A DNA stretch of 64,000 bases from Salinibacterium amurskyense (GTDB lineage Bacteria > Actinomycetota > Actinomycetes > Actinomycetales > Microbacteriaceae), in assembly GCF_002797685.1 (NCBI RefSeq), contig NZ_PGFH01000002.1, positions 248,001 through 312,000 of the forward strand. The letters are read 5' to 3'. How positions within the stretch are numbered: the stretch's first letter is position 1; each line of letters begins with the position of its first letter. A model generated the notes under the pieces. The model did not search any database. It was not told the origin of the DNA and was given only the letters and a program-made list of their open reading frames with translations. The position numbers and the translations under genes are program-made. This document shows, piece by piece, positions 9,396 through 18,697 of the stretch.

Positions 9396-9829
9396 CCTCC
9401 GAAGACGTGCATTAGCTGGCGGGGGATGAATCCGGCAAGCAGCACCAGCCAGATACCAATGACGACCCAGAACAGGGTGCGCTGGTGCTTGGCGCCGAAG
9501 GCCCAGAAGTCGATCAGGATGATGCGCAGTCCGTTGATCGCATGGAACCCGATCGCCGCAACAAGACCGATCTCAGCAAGACCCATGAGCGGTGTCTTGT
9601 AGGAGTCGATGACGATGTTGTAGGCGTCAGGGCTTACGCGAACGAGTGCTGTGTCCAAGATGTGCACGAGGAGGAAGAAGTAGATGGAAACACCGGTAAT
9701 ACGGTGCAACACCCACGACCACATGCCCTCGTTACCCCGGTACAGGGTGCCAGCAGGTCTCTTGGGTGAGCGAATCTTGGGCGGCGACTGCGGCTCCGCC
9801 ACTAGGTTGCTCGCCGACTTCTCTGGCAC
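9392..9829 (-). CDS. sdhC: Succinate dehydrogenase cytochrome b556 subunit C
   Basis: A 145-residue SdhC with three membrane helices. The motif WVLHRITGVSIYFFLLVHILD holds the Ser/Arg quinone-site residues of HRITGV and the heme-ligand His of LVHILD. It is first in the sdhCDAB operon. The start is GTG at 9827-9829, preceded on the minus strand by AAGGAGGG with good spacing. This is the best ribosome-binding site in the operon. The leader of about 100-200 bases upstream contains two small perfect hairpins. Confidence 0.93.
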   Translation of the reverse strand: MPEKSASNLVAEPQSPPKIRSPKRPAGTLYRGNEGMWSWVLHRITGVSIYFFLLVHILDTALVRVSPDAYNIVIDSYKTPLMGLAEIGLVAAIGFHAINGLRIILIDFWAFGAKHQRTLFWVVIGIWLVLLAGFIPRQLMHVFGG

Positions 9830-9851
9830 GAGGACCCTCCTTGCGGTCTTG

Positions 9852-9892
9852 GGTCGCGTCCACCGCGACCGATGAGTGTCCGCACAGCGGAC
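9852..9892 (-). promoter_or_regulatory. Tandem hairpins in the sdhC leader
   Basis: GGTCGCG (9852-9858) pairs with CGCGACC (9864-9870), and GTCCGC (9878-9883) pairs with GCGGAC (9887-9892). Both stems are perfect and lie just upstream of the sdhC ribosome-binding site. They could protect the message or regulate translation. No matching family is recognised. Confidence 0.4.
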
Positions 9893-9951
9893 CTACCCAT
9901 TCTATTCCCGCTTATAGACGGCCGCTTCCCAGTCGACCCTAAATAGCAAGA

Positions 9952-9973
9952 ATTCGCGAAGGTTTTCGTGAAT
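9952..9973. promoter_or_regulatory. Inverted repeat between sdhC and the MerR gene
   Basis: ATTCGCGAA (9952-9960) and TTCGTGAAT (9965-9973) form an inverted repeat with one mismatch and a GGTT spacer. It lies upstream of sdhC, where a transcription factor could act. The binding protein is unknown. Confidence 0.35.
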
Positions 9974-10016
9974 ATTGCGGAACTTAAGGAGCGCCAATGA
10001 GCGCTTGCCCGAATAA

Positions 10017-10451
10017 TTACGGCGTAGAGGCAGTTGCGGTGAGAGTTTCGGTGAGGCGAGCATCCGACGAGTCAGCCTGGTCGAGTGCTGCGCGGTACCA
10101 CTCAATCTTCGCCGTGATGCCGACGAGGTGCTTGTGCTGCTCGGCGAGCTCGCGCGCAACGTTGTCGCGGTGTTGCTCGAGCAGGCGCATCCGCTCTGCC
10201 GAAGTGTCTTTGCCGCTGCGCACTAGATCGGCGTATTCGAGGATCGCGCGAATCGGCATTCCGGTGCGGCGAAGGTGACCGATGAACTCGACAGCTTTTA
10301 CATCCATCTCCCGATAGCGCCGCTGGCCGTTCGAAAGGCGGGGCACTTCAAGCAGCCCCGCTTTTTCGTAGTAGCGAAGCGTGTGCACCGTGACGCCCGT
10401 CAGTGCGGCGACTTCGCCGATCGTGAGTACCTGTTCAGTCTGGTTCGTCAT
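10017..10451 (-). CDS. MerR-family transcriptional regulator, cysteine-free
   Basis: A regulator of about 144 residues. The winged helix-turn-helix is LTIGEVAALTGVTVHTLRYY followed by EKAGLLEVPRLSNGQRRY. A long dimerisation helix covers residues 75-125. There is no cysteine in the protein, so it is unlikely to sense metals or thiols directly. It resembles the aldehyde- or drug-responsive MerR members. Two starts are possible, at 10463 and 10451. The candidate promoter (TTGACC at 10487-10492, 19-bp spacer, AACAAT) places the transcription start just before 10451, so the second ATG is preferred. The spacer palindrome suggests self-regulation. Confidence 0.88.
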   Translation of the reverse strand: MTNQTEQVLTIGEVAALTGVTVHTLRYYEKAGLLEVPRLSNGQRRYREMDVKAVEFIGHLRRTGMPIRAILEYADLVRSGKDTSAERMRLLEQHRDNVARELAEQHKHLVGITAKIEWYRAALDQADSSDARLTETLTATASTP

Positions 10452-10461
10452 AACGGTGTTC

Positions 10462-10492
10462 ATTGTTCTCCCTAAAGTGCACTCTAGGTCAA
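10462..10492 (-). promoter_or_regulatory. MerR-type promoter with palindromic spacer
   Basis: On the minus strand, TTGACC (10487-10492) is followed by a 19-base spacer and AACAAT. The spacer carries CCTAAAGTGCACTCTAGG (10471-10488 on the plus strand), an inverted repeat with one mismatch per arm pair. An extended 19-bp spacer with a dyad is the hallmark of MerR-controlled promoters, and this one drives the MerR gene itself. Confidence 0.7.
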
Positions 10493-10520
10493 GCGGTTGG
10501 GAGAACGAGGAGCGCCCGGC

Positions 10521-11651
10521 TTAGCGTGTGAGCTGCGCCGGCACCGTCGCGATTGCGTCGTTGTAGTGCGCGACGAGTTCAGCGCAGATGCCGCTCCACG
10601 ACTTGCTCAGCACCGTTCGCCGGCCAGCCTCGCCCATGCGTGCACGAAGCGCCGGGTCAAGGCAGAGCGCCTCGATATAGGCACGCAACTCATCCTCGTT
10701 GTCCGGCTCGAAAAGAAAACCATTCGTGCCGTGCGTGATGAGGTCGATTGGCCCGCCCGCGCGGGGAGCCACGACCGGCAATCCGGCTGCATGAGCTTCC
10801 TGAAGCGTCTGGCCGAAGGTCTCCTCCGTGCCCGTGTGAGCGAACACATCGAAAGCGGCATACGCCGTGGCCAACTCTTCGCCGCCTAGCTTGCCAAGCC
10901 ACGTGACCGGGATGCCGGCAAGCTCCTTCTTAACAAGAGGTACCGATGAACCGTCTCCCACGATCGCCACGCGCACTCCGGTGAGGCCGCGAAGAGCTCG
11001 CAGGCGTTCCACTTGTTTCTCCGGAGCGATGCGTCCGACGTAGCCGACAACCACATCGCCGCGAGGGGCGAGCCGTTTGCGCAGTCGAGCGGTGGCGGGG
11101 GAGAGCTTCTTGGCGGGGTGATACATCGCCAGATCAACGCCGCGGCCCCAGCGCTCGAGCTTCGTCAGGCCGATGGCCTGCAGGTCGGCCATGGCTGTGC
11201 TCGAGGGAGCGAGAGTCAATTGCGCGCCATCGTGGATCCAGCGCACGATGCGCCAGGCCAGTTTCGTGGCCTGACCGAGGTGGTGGCGGCGAGCGTAGCC
11301 AGCGACATCCGTCTGAAAAATGGCAACCGTGGGAATGCCGAGTCGGTTGGCCGAGGAGATCGCCTGTGCGCCGAGAAGGAACGGGGCGGCTGCGTGAACA
11401 ACATCGGGCCGAAAGTCGGCGATCAGCTTGTGCACCTGCGGATTGGGAAGCCCGACGGGGAATTGGCGGTAAGCCAGAGCCGGTACCGCGTGAACCGGAA
11501 ACCCTGCGTAGGTTTTCGGTGCCCCGGCCGAAGGGCAAATCACAATCGCATCGTGGCCTTCGGCACTCAAATAGTCGAGCACTTTGAGCACGCTGTTCGT
11601 GACTCCGTTGACAGTGGGAAGAAAGCTTTCGCTCACAATGACGACTCGCAC
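10521..11651 (-). CDS. Glycosyltransferase family 4, MgtA/PimB-like alpha-mannosyltransferase
   Basis: A GT-B fold glycosyltransferase of 376 residues. The start is GTG at 11649-11651, supported by GAGG eight bases before it and by the family N-terminus VRVVIVSESFLPTVNGVTNS. Earlier in-frame codons encode an Arg-rich non-conserved stretch. The donor-binding domain shows GRIAPEKQVERL and the EX7E motif in EETFGQTLQE. Actinobacterial relatives use GDP-mannose to mannosylate glycolipids or phosphatidylinositol mannosides at the inner membrane face. The divergent neighbour makes GDP-mannose, which supports this donor. The exact acceptor is not determined by the sequence. Confidence 0.87.
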   Translation of the reverse strand: MRVVIVSESFLPTVNGVTNSVLKVLDYLSAEGHDAIVICPSAGAPKTYAGFPVHAVPALAYRQFPVGLPNPQVHKLIADFRPDVVHAAAPFLLGAQAISSANRLGIPTVAIFQTDVAGYARRHHLGQATKLAWRIVRWIHDGAQLTLAPSSTAMADLQAIGLTKLERWGRGVDLAMYHPAKKLSPATARLRKRLAPRGDVVVGYVGRIAPEKQVERLRALRGLTGVRVAIVGDGSSVPLVKKELAGIPVTWLGKLGGEELATAYAAFDVFAHTGTEETFGQTLQEAHAAGLPVVAPRAGGPIDLITHGTNGFLFEPDNEDELRAYIEALCLDPALRARMGEAGRRTVLSKSWSGICAELVAHYNDAIATVPAQLTR

Positions 11652-11740
11652 AATCAGCACCTCAATCGGTCTCGTAGTGCTGACGGTACGAGGCGTGGAT
11701 AACCGGCGAGTTAACGGGTGCTGAAGTCTAAGGTGGAGGC

Positions 11741-12862
11741 ATGAGCCAACATGAGGCATCGTTCGACAACTTCTATAGCGTGATCCCTGCCGGCGGCATC
11801 GGATCACGGCTCTGGCCGCTTTCGCGCGCGGATGCACCCAAATTTCTGCACGACCTCACCGGGTCGGGGCAAACCCTGCTGCGCGATACGTGGGATCGGC
11901 TCGCACCGCTTTCTGGGCCCGACCGGATCATGGTTGTCACTGGGCGAGCGCATCGCGCTGCCGTCGAAAAGCAGCTTCCCGAACTCAGCGACCCCAATGT
12001 TGTGCTCGAGAGTGAGCCGAAAGACTCCTCGGCTGCCATCGGGCTTGCGGCCGCGATTCTGCTCAAGCGCGACCCCAACGTCATTATTGGATCGTTTGCT
12101 GCTGACCATGTGATTCGTGACATCCGAGGGTTCAGGCGCAGCGTGCGGGAATCAATCGCCGTCGCCAACGCCGGATTCATCGCGGCCATCGGCATCACTC
12201 CCACCGAGCCTGCGATCGGCTTCGGTTACATTCACTGCGGCGCCGCACTCGACATTGAGGGTGCTCCGAGCGCGATCGGCGCCAAGTCGTTCGTAGAGAA
12301 GCCCAACTTCGCAACCGCGCAGTCGTATGTTGCCAGCGGCGATTACCTGTGGAACGGTGGCATGTTCATTTCCCGCGCGGATGTACTGCTCGAGCAACTG
12401 GGCAAGGCTGAGCCCGAACTGCTCGAAGGCCTGACTGAACTCGCCGAAGCGTGGGATACCCCACAGCGTGGTGCCGTAGTGGATGCCGTCTGGCCCCACC
12501 TCACCAAAATCGCCATCGACTACACGGTTGCGGAGCCCGCAGCGGCAGAGGGAAAGCTTGTCGTCGTGCCCGGCGACTTCGATTGGGACGATGTCGGAGA
12601 CTTCGCGTCCATCGCCAAACTGCACTCGGGCGGCCGCAAATCTGACCTCGCGATCTTGGGTGAGAACGCTCGAGTTTTGGCCGACAAGTCGACCGGAGTA
12701 GTCATTAGTCAGACTGACCGGCTTATTTCCCTAATTGGGGTAAACGACATTGTCGTGGTCGATACGCCTGACGCTTTGCTGGTTACGACAACTGCAAACG
12801 CTCAGCGCGTGAAATCTGTGGTGGATGCTCTAAAAATCTCCGGACGTAACGACGTCTTGTGA
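11741..12862 (+). CDS. manC: Mannose-1-phosphate guanylyltransferase
   Basis: A 373-residue enzyme that makes GDP-mannose from mannose-1-phosphate and GTP. The nucleotidyltransferase signature is GGIGSRLWPLSRADAPKF near the N-terminus, and the sugar-binding motif FVEKP is near residue 185. The length covers only the pyrophosphorylase domain and lacks the C-terminal isomerase found in bifunctional forms. ATG 11741 follows GGTGGAGG. It is divergent from the mannosyltransferase gene with 89 bases between starts, so donor synthesis and use are side by side. Confidence 0.92.
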   Translation: MSQHEASFDNFYSVIPAGGIGSRLWPLSRADAPKFLHDLTGSGQTLLRDTWDRLAPLSGPDRIMVVTGRAHRAAVEKQLPELSDPNVVLESEPKDSSAAIGLAAAILLKRDPNVIIGSFAADHVIRDIRGFRRSVRESIAVANAGFIAAIGITPTEPAIGFGYIHCGAALDIEGAPSAIGAKSFVEKPNFATAQSYVASGDYLWNGGMFISRADVLLEQLGKAEPELLEGLTELAEAWDTPQRGAVVDAVWPHLTKIAIDYTVAEPAAAEGKLVVVPGDFDWDDVGDFASIAKLHSGGRKSDLAILGENARVLADKSTGVVISQTDRLISLIGVNDIVVVDTPDALLVTTTANAQRVKSVVDALKISGRNDVL

Positions 12863-12954
12863 CGATGTGATTTCGCGTTTGTAACCATTCGGCTTCGGCG
12901 CTCATATTCGCACATTCGTTTACTTGATTCTTCGGTACCGTAGGTTCATCATGT

Positions 12955-12973
12955 TTCGACAATTTCTGTCGAA
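12955..12973 (+). promoter_or_regulatory. Perfect hairpin or operator before the BMP gene
   Basis: TTCGACA (12955-12961) and TGTCGAA (12967-12973) are a perfect inverted repeat with an ATTTC centre. It sits just upstream of the GGAGG site of the nucleoside-binding lipoprotein gene. A possible promoter (TTGATT, 17 bases, CATCAT) precedes it. It could be a repressor site or a leader hairpin. Confidence 0.45.
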
Positions 12974-12992
12974 CAGCATCTTGGAGGACACC

Positions 12993-14090
12993 TTGAGAAT
13001 CAGCACTCACGGCCGCGCACTCAGCGGCATGGCGCTCGTTGCCACCAGCGCACTCGTACTCGCCGGTTGCGCAGCTGCACCCGAAGAGACCGACGCCGGA
13101 TCGGGCGAAGCGCTTGACTACCTTCCCTGCATGGTTTCTGACTCGGGCGGATTCGACGACAAGTCGTTCAACCAGCTCGGTTACGAAGGTATCGAAGCAG
13201 CAGCAGACGCACTCGGTGTCGAGTTCAACGCTGTTGAGTCGACCAGCGACGCAGACTACGCACCCAACATCGAGAGCCTCGTAGCCGAGGGCTGCGACCT
13301 GATCGTTACTGTCGGATTCAACCTCTCCGCAGCAACCGTCGAGTTCGCGCTCGCCAACCCCGACATCAACTTCGCCATCGTTGATGACGCAGCTGACAAC
13401 GACTTCGACGGAGAGATCGACGCTCCGAACATCAAGCCGATCCTCTTCGACACCGCCGGTGCTGCATTCCTCGCCGGTTACGCCGCAGCCAGCTACTCCA
13501 AGTCCGGTGTTGTCGGCATGTACGGTGGAATGAACTTCCCCACCGTTTCGATCTTCCTCGACGGAACCGCTCAGGGTGTTGAGTACTACAACGCTGAAAA
13601 GGGAACCGACGTTACGGTTCGTGGTTGGGACACCGCAGCGCAGGACGGAACCTTCATCGGTACCTTCGCTCCCGGAACCGACTCGCGTGCAGCAGCTCAG
13701 AACCTGATCGACCAGGGTGCAGACGTTCTGCTTCCCGCCGGTGGACCCATCTTCCAGAGCGCGGTTGAGGCAATCCGCGACTCCGGCAAGGACATCGCAA
13801 TGATCGGCGTCGACGCTGACCTCACCGAGACCGAGACCGCAGCTGCGGACTTGTTCCTCACCTCGATCCTCAAGCAGATCGGCGTTGCAGTTGAAGACGT
13901 CGTCACCGAGGCATCGAGCGGTTCGCTCGACACCACTCCTTACATCGGAACGCTCGAGAACGGTGGAGTTGGCATCTCGCCGTTCCACGACTTCGAGTCG
14001 AAGGTTGACGGAGGGCTCGAAGCTGAGCTCGTCGCAGTCAAGGACGGCATCATCTCCGGCGACATCGCCGTGAAGTCGTACCTCAACTAG
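12993..14090 (+). CDS. BMP-family nucleoside-binding lipoprotein (ABC transporter)
   Basis: A 365-residue lipoprotein of the Bmp/PnrA family, which binds purine and other nucleosides outside the membrane. The start is TTG at 12993, chosen because GGAGGA lies seven bases upstream and because it directly precedes a typical signal sequence ending in LVLAGC, the lipobox. The core shows DSGGFDDKSFNQ, the usual BMP opening. It is the first gene of an operon with an ABC ATPase, two permeases, cdd and deoA, which makes nucleosides the likely ligand. A terminator-like hairpin follows, so this gene is probably expressed above the rest. Confidence 0.93.
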   Translation: MRISTHGRALSGMALVATSALVLAGCAAAPEETDAGSGEALDYLPCMVSDSGGFDDKSFNQLGYEGIEAAADALGVEFNAVESTSDADYAPNIESLVAEGCDLIVTVGFNLSAATVEFALANPDINFAIVDDAADNDFDGEIDAPNIKPILFDTAGAAFLAGYAAASYSKSGVVGMYGGMNFPTVSIFLDGTAQGVEYYNAEKGTDVTVRGWDTAAQDGTFIGTFAPGTDSRAAAQNLIDQGADVLLPAGGPIFQSAVEAIRDSGKDIAMIGVDADLTETETAAADLFLTSILKQIGVAVEDVVTEASSGSLDTTPYIGTLENGGVGISPFHDFESKVDGGLEAELVAVKDGIISGDIAVKSYLN

Positions 14091-14103
14091 TTAGATAGCA
14101 CTG

Positions 14104-14133
14104 AGGGGGCTGGCTCGAGAGGGTCAGCCCCCT
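14104..14133 (+). terminator. Intra-operon terminator after the BMP gene
   Basis: AGGGGGCTG (14104-14112) pairs with CAGCCCCCT (14125-14133), and TTCGTTTT follows. It lies between the lipoprotein gene and the ATPase gene. It probably works partially, so that the binding protein is made in excess of the membrane parts. Confidence 0.8.
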
Positions 14134-14176
14134 TCGTTTTGGATTAGTCTTCTGAGGCTAATCTTGTGAATCCCAC

Positions 14177-14194
14177 GATGGCGAGGACGCCATC
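14177..14194 (+). promoter_or_regulatory. Small perfect hairpin before the ABC ATPase gene
   Basis: GATGGCG (14177-14183) pairs with CGCCATC (14188-14194) around AGGA, a few bases before the GAGGAGAG ribosome-binding site. It may end or protect the processed message, or be chance. Confidence 0.35.
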
Positions 14195-14213
14195 ACAGCA
14201 ATGAGGAGAGATT

Positions 14214-15724
14214 GTGAAGCTTGAGCTGCGAGGTATTACCAAGCGCTTCGGTGACCTGATCGCGAATGATCATATTGATCTCACTGTCGAAGAGGGCGAA
14301 ATCCACTGCCTCCTCGGCGAGAACGGCGCGGGCAAGTCAACGTTGATGAATGTGCTCTACGGCCTGTATCAGGCTGAAGAGGGCGATATCCTCATCGACG
14401 ATGAAGTCCGCCACTTCGCGGGCCCCGGTGACGCTATGCGCTCCGGAATCGGCATGGTCCACCAGCACTTCATGCTGATCCCTGTCTTCACCGTCGCTGA
14501 GAACGTGGCTCTCGGCCACGAACAGGTTTACGGACCTGGACTACTGAACTTGGATGCCGCCCGCACCCTCGTGCGTGATATTTCCGCACGATTCGGGTTC
14601 GACATCGACCCCGATGCTCTCGTCGAAGACCTTCCTGTTGGTGTGCAGCAGCGCGTCGAGATCGTCAAGGCGCTCTCTCGCGAAGCCAAGGTGCTTGTCT
14701 TCGATGAGCCCACCGCGGTACTTACCCCGCAAGAGACTGACGAGTTCATGGCAATCATGCGTCAGCTCAAGAGCGAGGGAACCTCGATCGTCTTCATCAC
14801 GCACAAGCTGCGTGAGGTCCGCGAAGTCGCCGACCGCATCACCGTTATTCGCCTCGGCAAGGTTGTCGGCGAAGCCGACCCCAACGCGGGCAAGGAAGAA
14901 CTCGCATCGCTCATGGTCGGGCGCGCTGTTGACCTGACGATCGACAAGGCGCCAGCGCAGCTCACCGACAACTCGCTCGTTATCGACAAGCTGTCGATCG
15001 CGGATGAGACGGGCCACCGTTCCGTACGAGAGCTCAGCGTTACCGTTCAGGGCGGCGAGATTCTCGCCATCGCTGGTGTGCAGGGCAACGGTCAGACCGA
15101 GCTCGCCGAAGCGCTGCTCGGAATGCAAGAGCGCGCATCCGGCTCCATCACGCTCAACGGCACCGAATTGCTCGGGCTCAACGCCCGCCAGATTCTCGAC
15201 GCCGGCGTCGGCTATGTTCCGGAAGACCGCACGGTCGACGGCCTGGTCGGTGGCTTCAGCGTTGCCGAAAACCTCATGCTCGACCGCAGCGACGGGGAAC
15301 CGTTCGTAAAATTCGGCACTCTGCAGACTGATGTGCTCAACGAGTTCGCGACCGAGAAGCTCGAGTCGTACGACATTCGTTCGCAGAGCATCCACGAGCA
15401 CGTTTCGAAGCTCTCGGGTGGTAACCAACAGAAGGTTGTTCTGGCCCGCGAAATGAGCCGCGAACTTTCACTGCTCGTGGTCTCGCAGCCGACTCGTGGA
15501 CTCGACGTCGGATCGATTGAGTTCGTGCACGAGCAAATCGTTGGTGTGCGTGATCGTGGTGTTCCCGTGATCGTCGTCTCCACCGAGCTTGATGAAGTCG
15601 TGTCCTTGGCTGACCGCATTGCGGTCATGTACAAGGGCCAAATTGTAGGAATCGTGCCTGCGGATACCCCCCGCGAAAAACTCGGCCTCATGATGGCTGG
15701 CGAACGCATTACGGAGGAGGCAGC

Positions 15725-15728
<4 letters not shown>
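14214..15728 (+). CDS. Nucleoside ABC transporter ATPase (two ABC domains)
   Basis: A 504-residue double ATPase of the sugar/nucleoside type. The first half has Walker A GENGAGKST, a signature region PVGVQQRVEIVKAL and Walker B VLVFDEPTAVL. The second half has a degenerate Walker A, GVQGNGQTEL, with signature LSGGNQQKVVLAREM and LLVVSQPTRGLD. The fused pattern and weaker second site are usual in this family. The start is GTG 14214 with GAGGAGAG eight bases before it. The stop overlaps the next permease start by four bases (ATGA). It powers nucleoside import with the BMP lipoprotein and both permeases. Confidence 0.94.
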
Positions 15729-16995
<1,267 letters not shown>

Positions 16996-16996
<1 letters not shown>

Positions 16997-18276
16997 TGAC
17001 TCTCACCAAAACTTCTGAAGGCAAGAGCCTGACGGGAACGAAGATCGATCGTCGCAGTTGGAAGCTTCCGATTGCGTTCGCGATTGTCTCGGTCTTCTCT
17101 GGTGTTCTCTTCGTCGGTTTCGCCGAGGATGCTCCCACGGGATTCAACCTCTCCACGGGTAGCGACCTCATCCAGCTGCCGGTCGTTCACCTGCCGGCAC
17201 TCGCCACAGGAATCGTCGTCACGATCCTGACCGCCCTCATTGCGCTCGGTTCGGCGTTCATGATTTCTCAGGACCGCACGGTTCCCAAGTGGATTCCGAT
17301 CGTGGGTGCGATTCTCGCTCTCACCGGCTTCCTGACCTGGGCTGCTGCTGACGAAACCCTCCGCGTGCCTGAGCTGCTGGCTGGCTCGCTCGTGCTGGCG
17401 GTACCGCTCGTATTCGGTGCCCTCGGTGGCGTTATCTCCGAGCGCGTTGGTGTTGTAAACATCGCGATCGAAGCCCAGTTGCTTGCCGGTGCGTTCGTTT
17501 CCGCTGTCGTAGGAACGCTGACGGGTTCTGCATTCGCCGGCTTGTTCGCCGCCGCCGTTGCCGGAATGCTCGTGTCGTTCTTGCTCTCGGTCTTCGCGAT
17601 CAAGTACCTCGTCAACCAGATCATCGTCGGTGTTGTCATCAATGTTCTGGTCTCCGGTCTTACCGGCTTCCTGTACTCGACCTGGCTTACCGACAACCCC
17701 GAGCAGCTGAACAACCCCGAAGGGTTCTCGACGCTCGCGATTCCGATCTTGAGCGGCATCCCGATCATCGGACCGGTTCTGTTCAAGCAGACCCTGATCG
17801 TGTACTTGCTGTACATCATCGTTGCTGCTGTGGCCTTCGCGCTGTACCGCACTCGCTGGGGGCTGCGCCTGCGCGCCGTCGGCGAGCACCCCAAGGCTGC
17901 AGACACTGTCGGCATCAACGTGACGCTTACCCGTTTCTGGAACGTCGCCCTTGCCGGTGCGATCGCTGGTCTGGGTGGAGCATTCATCACGCTGAGCCAG
18001 ACAGGCCAGTTCGGCAAGGACGTTACGGCGGGAGCCGGCTTCATCGCCCTCGCCGCGGTGATCTTCGGTCGCTGGGACCCGATCAAGGCCACGCTCGCGG
18101 CACTGCTCTTCGGCTTTGCCAGCAACCTGCAGAACGCGCTCAGCGTTGTCGGTTCGCCGGTGCCGAGCGAGTTCATGCTCATGCTGCCGTACGTCGTGAC
18201 GATCATCGCCGTTGCCGGTCTGGTCGGAAAGTCGCGGCCGCCAGCAGCATCCGGAACACCGTACATCAAGGGGTAA
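16996..18276 (+). CDS. Nucleoside ABC transporter permease 2
   Basis: A 426-residue permease of the same superfamily as its upstream neighbour, with ten or more hydrophobic helices. The family motif is GERVGVVNIAIEAQLLAG-like (SERVGVVNIAIEAQLLAGAF here), and the late loop reads TRWGLRLRAVGEHPKAADTV. It starts at ATG 16996, overlapping the previous stop by one base. It forms the heteromeric translocation pore with permease 1. The next gene is cytidine deaminase, four bases after the stop. Confidence 0.93.
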
Positions 18277-18280
18277 CGCT

Positions 18281-18697
18281 ATGACGATCGAGCCGCAATC
18301 AATTGACTGGGATGCGCTGAGGCTCGTCGCCAAAGAAGCCCTCACTCACGCCTACGTTCCCTATTCGAAGTTCCCGGTCGGCGTCGCCGCAATCGTCGAC
18401 GACGGCCGGGTAATTTCGGGCGCGAACGTAGAGAACGCCTCCTATGGCCTCACGCTGTGTGCCGAATGCTCCATGGTGTCGGCACTGCACATGTCTGGCG
18501 GTGGAAAGCTCGTTGCTTTCACCTGCGTCGATGGCAAGGGCAACGCCCTCATGCCGTGTGGCCGCTGTCGCCAGCTGCTCTTCGAGCACTCTGCCGAAGG
18601 CATGCTGCTGGAGACGGTATCGGGCATCAAAACCATTGACGAAGTAATTCCCGACGCGTTCGGGCCACGCACCCTTGAGGAGTACCGCGGTGAATAA
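18281..18697 (+). CDS. cdd: Cytidine deaminase
   Basis: A 138-residue homotetrameric-type enzyme. It converts cytidine and deoxycytidine to uridine and deoxyuridine. The zinc site is complete: CAECSMVSAL carries the first Cys and the proton-shuttle Glu, and PCGRCRQ carries the other two Cys. YVPYSKFPVG and GANVENASYGLTLC are also family motifs. ATG 18281 follows AAGGGGTAA from the end of the permease gene. It works on nucleosides brought in by the upstream ABC system before DeoA splits them. Confidence 0.97.
   Translation: MTIEPQSIDWDALRLVAKEALTHAYVPYSKFPVGVAAIVDDGRVISGANVENASYGLTLCAECSMVSALHMSGGGKLVAFTCVDGKGNALMPCGRCRQLLFEHSAEGMLLETVSGIKTIDEVIPDAFGPRTLEEYRGE

Noticed and set aside
7242-9602. 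A 786-codon open frame on the plus strand across sdhA and sdhD
   Set aside because: It runs antisense to two certain genes and its protein has no known motif. Long antisense frames are common where third positions are GC-rich.
12783-13988. A 401-codon minus-strand frame opposite the BMP lipoprotein gene
   Set aside because: It is antisense to a gene with a lipobox and ribosome-binding site. The amino-acid composition (Val, Cys, Asp and Glu rich) is unnatural.
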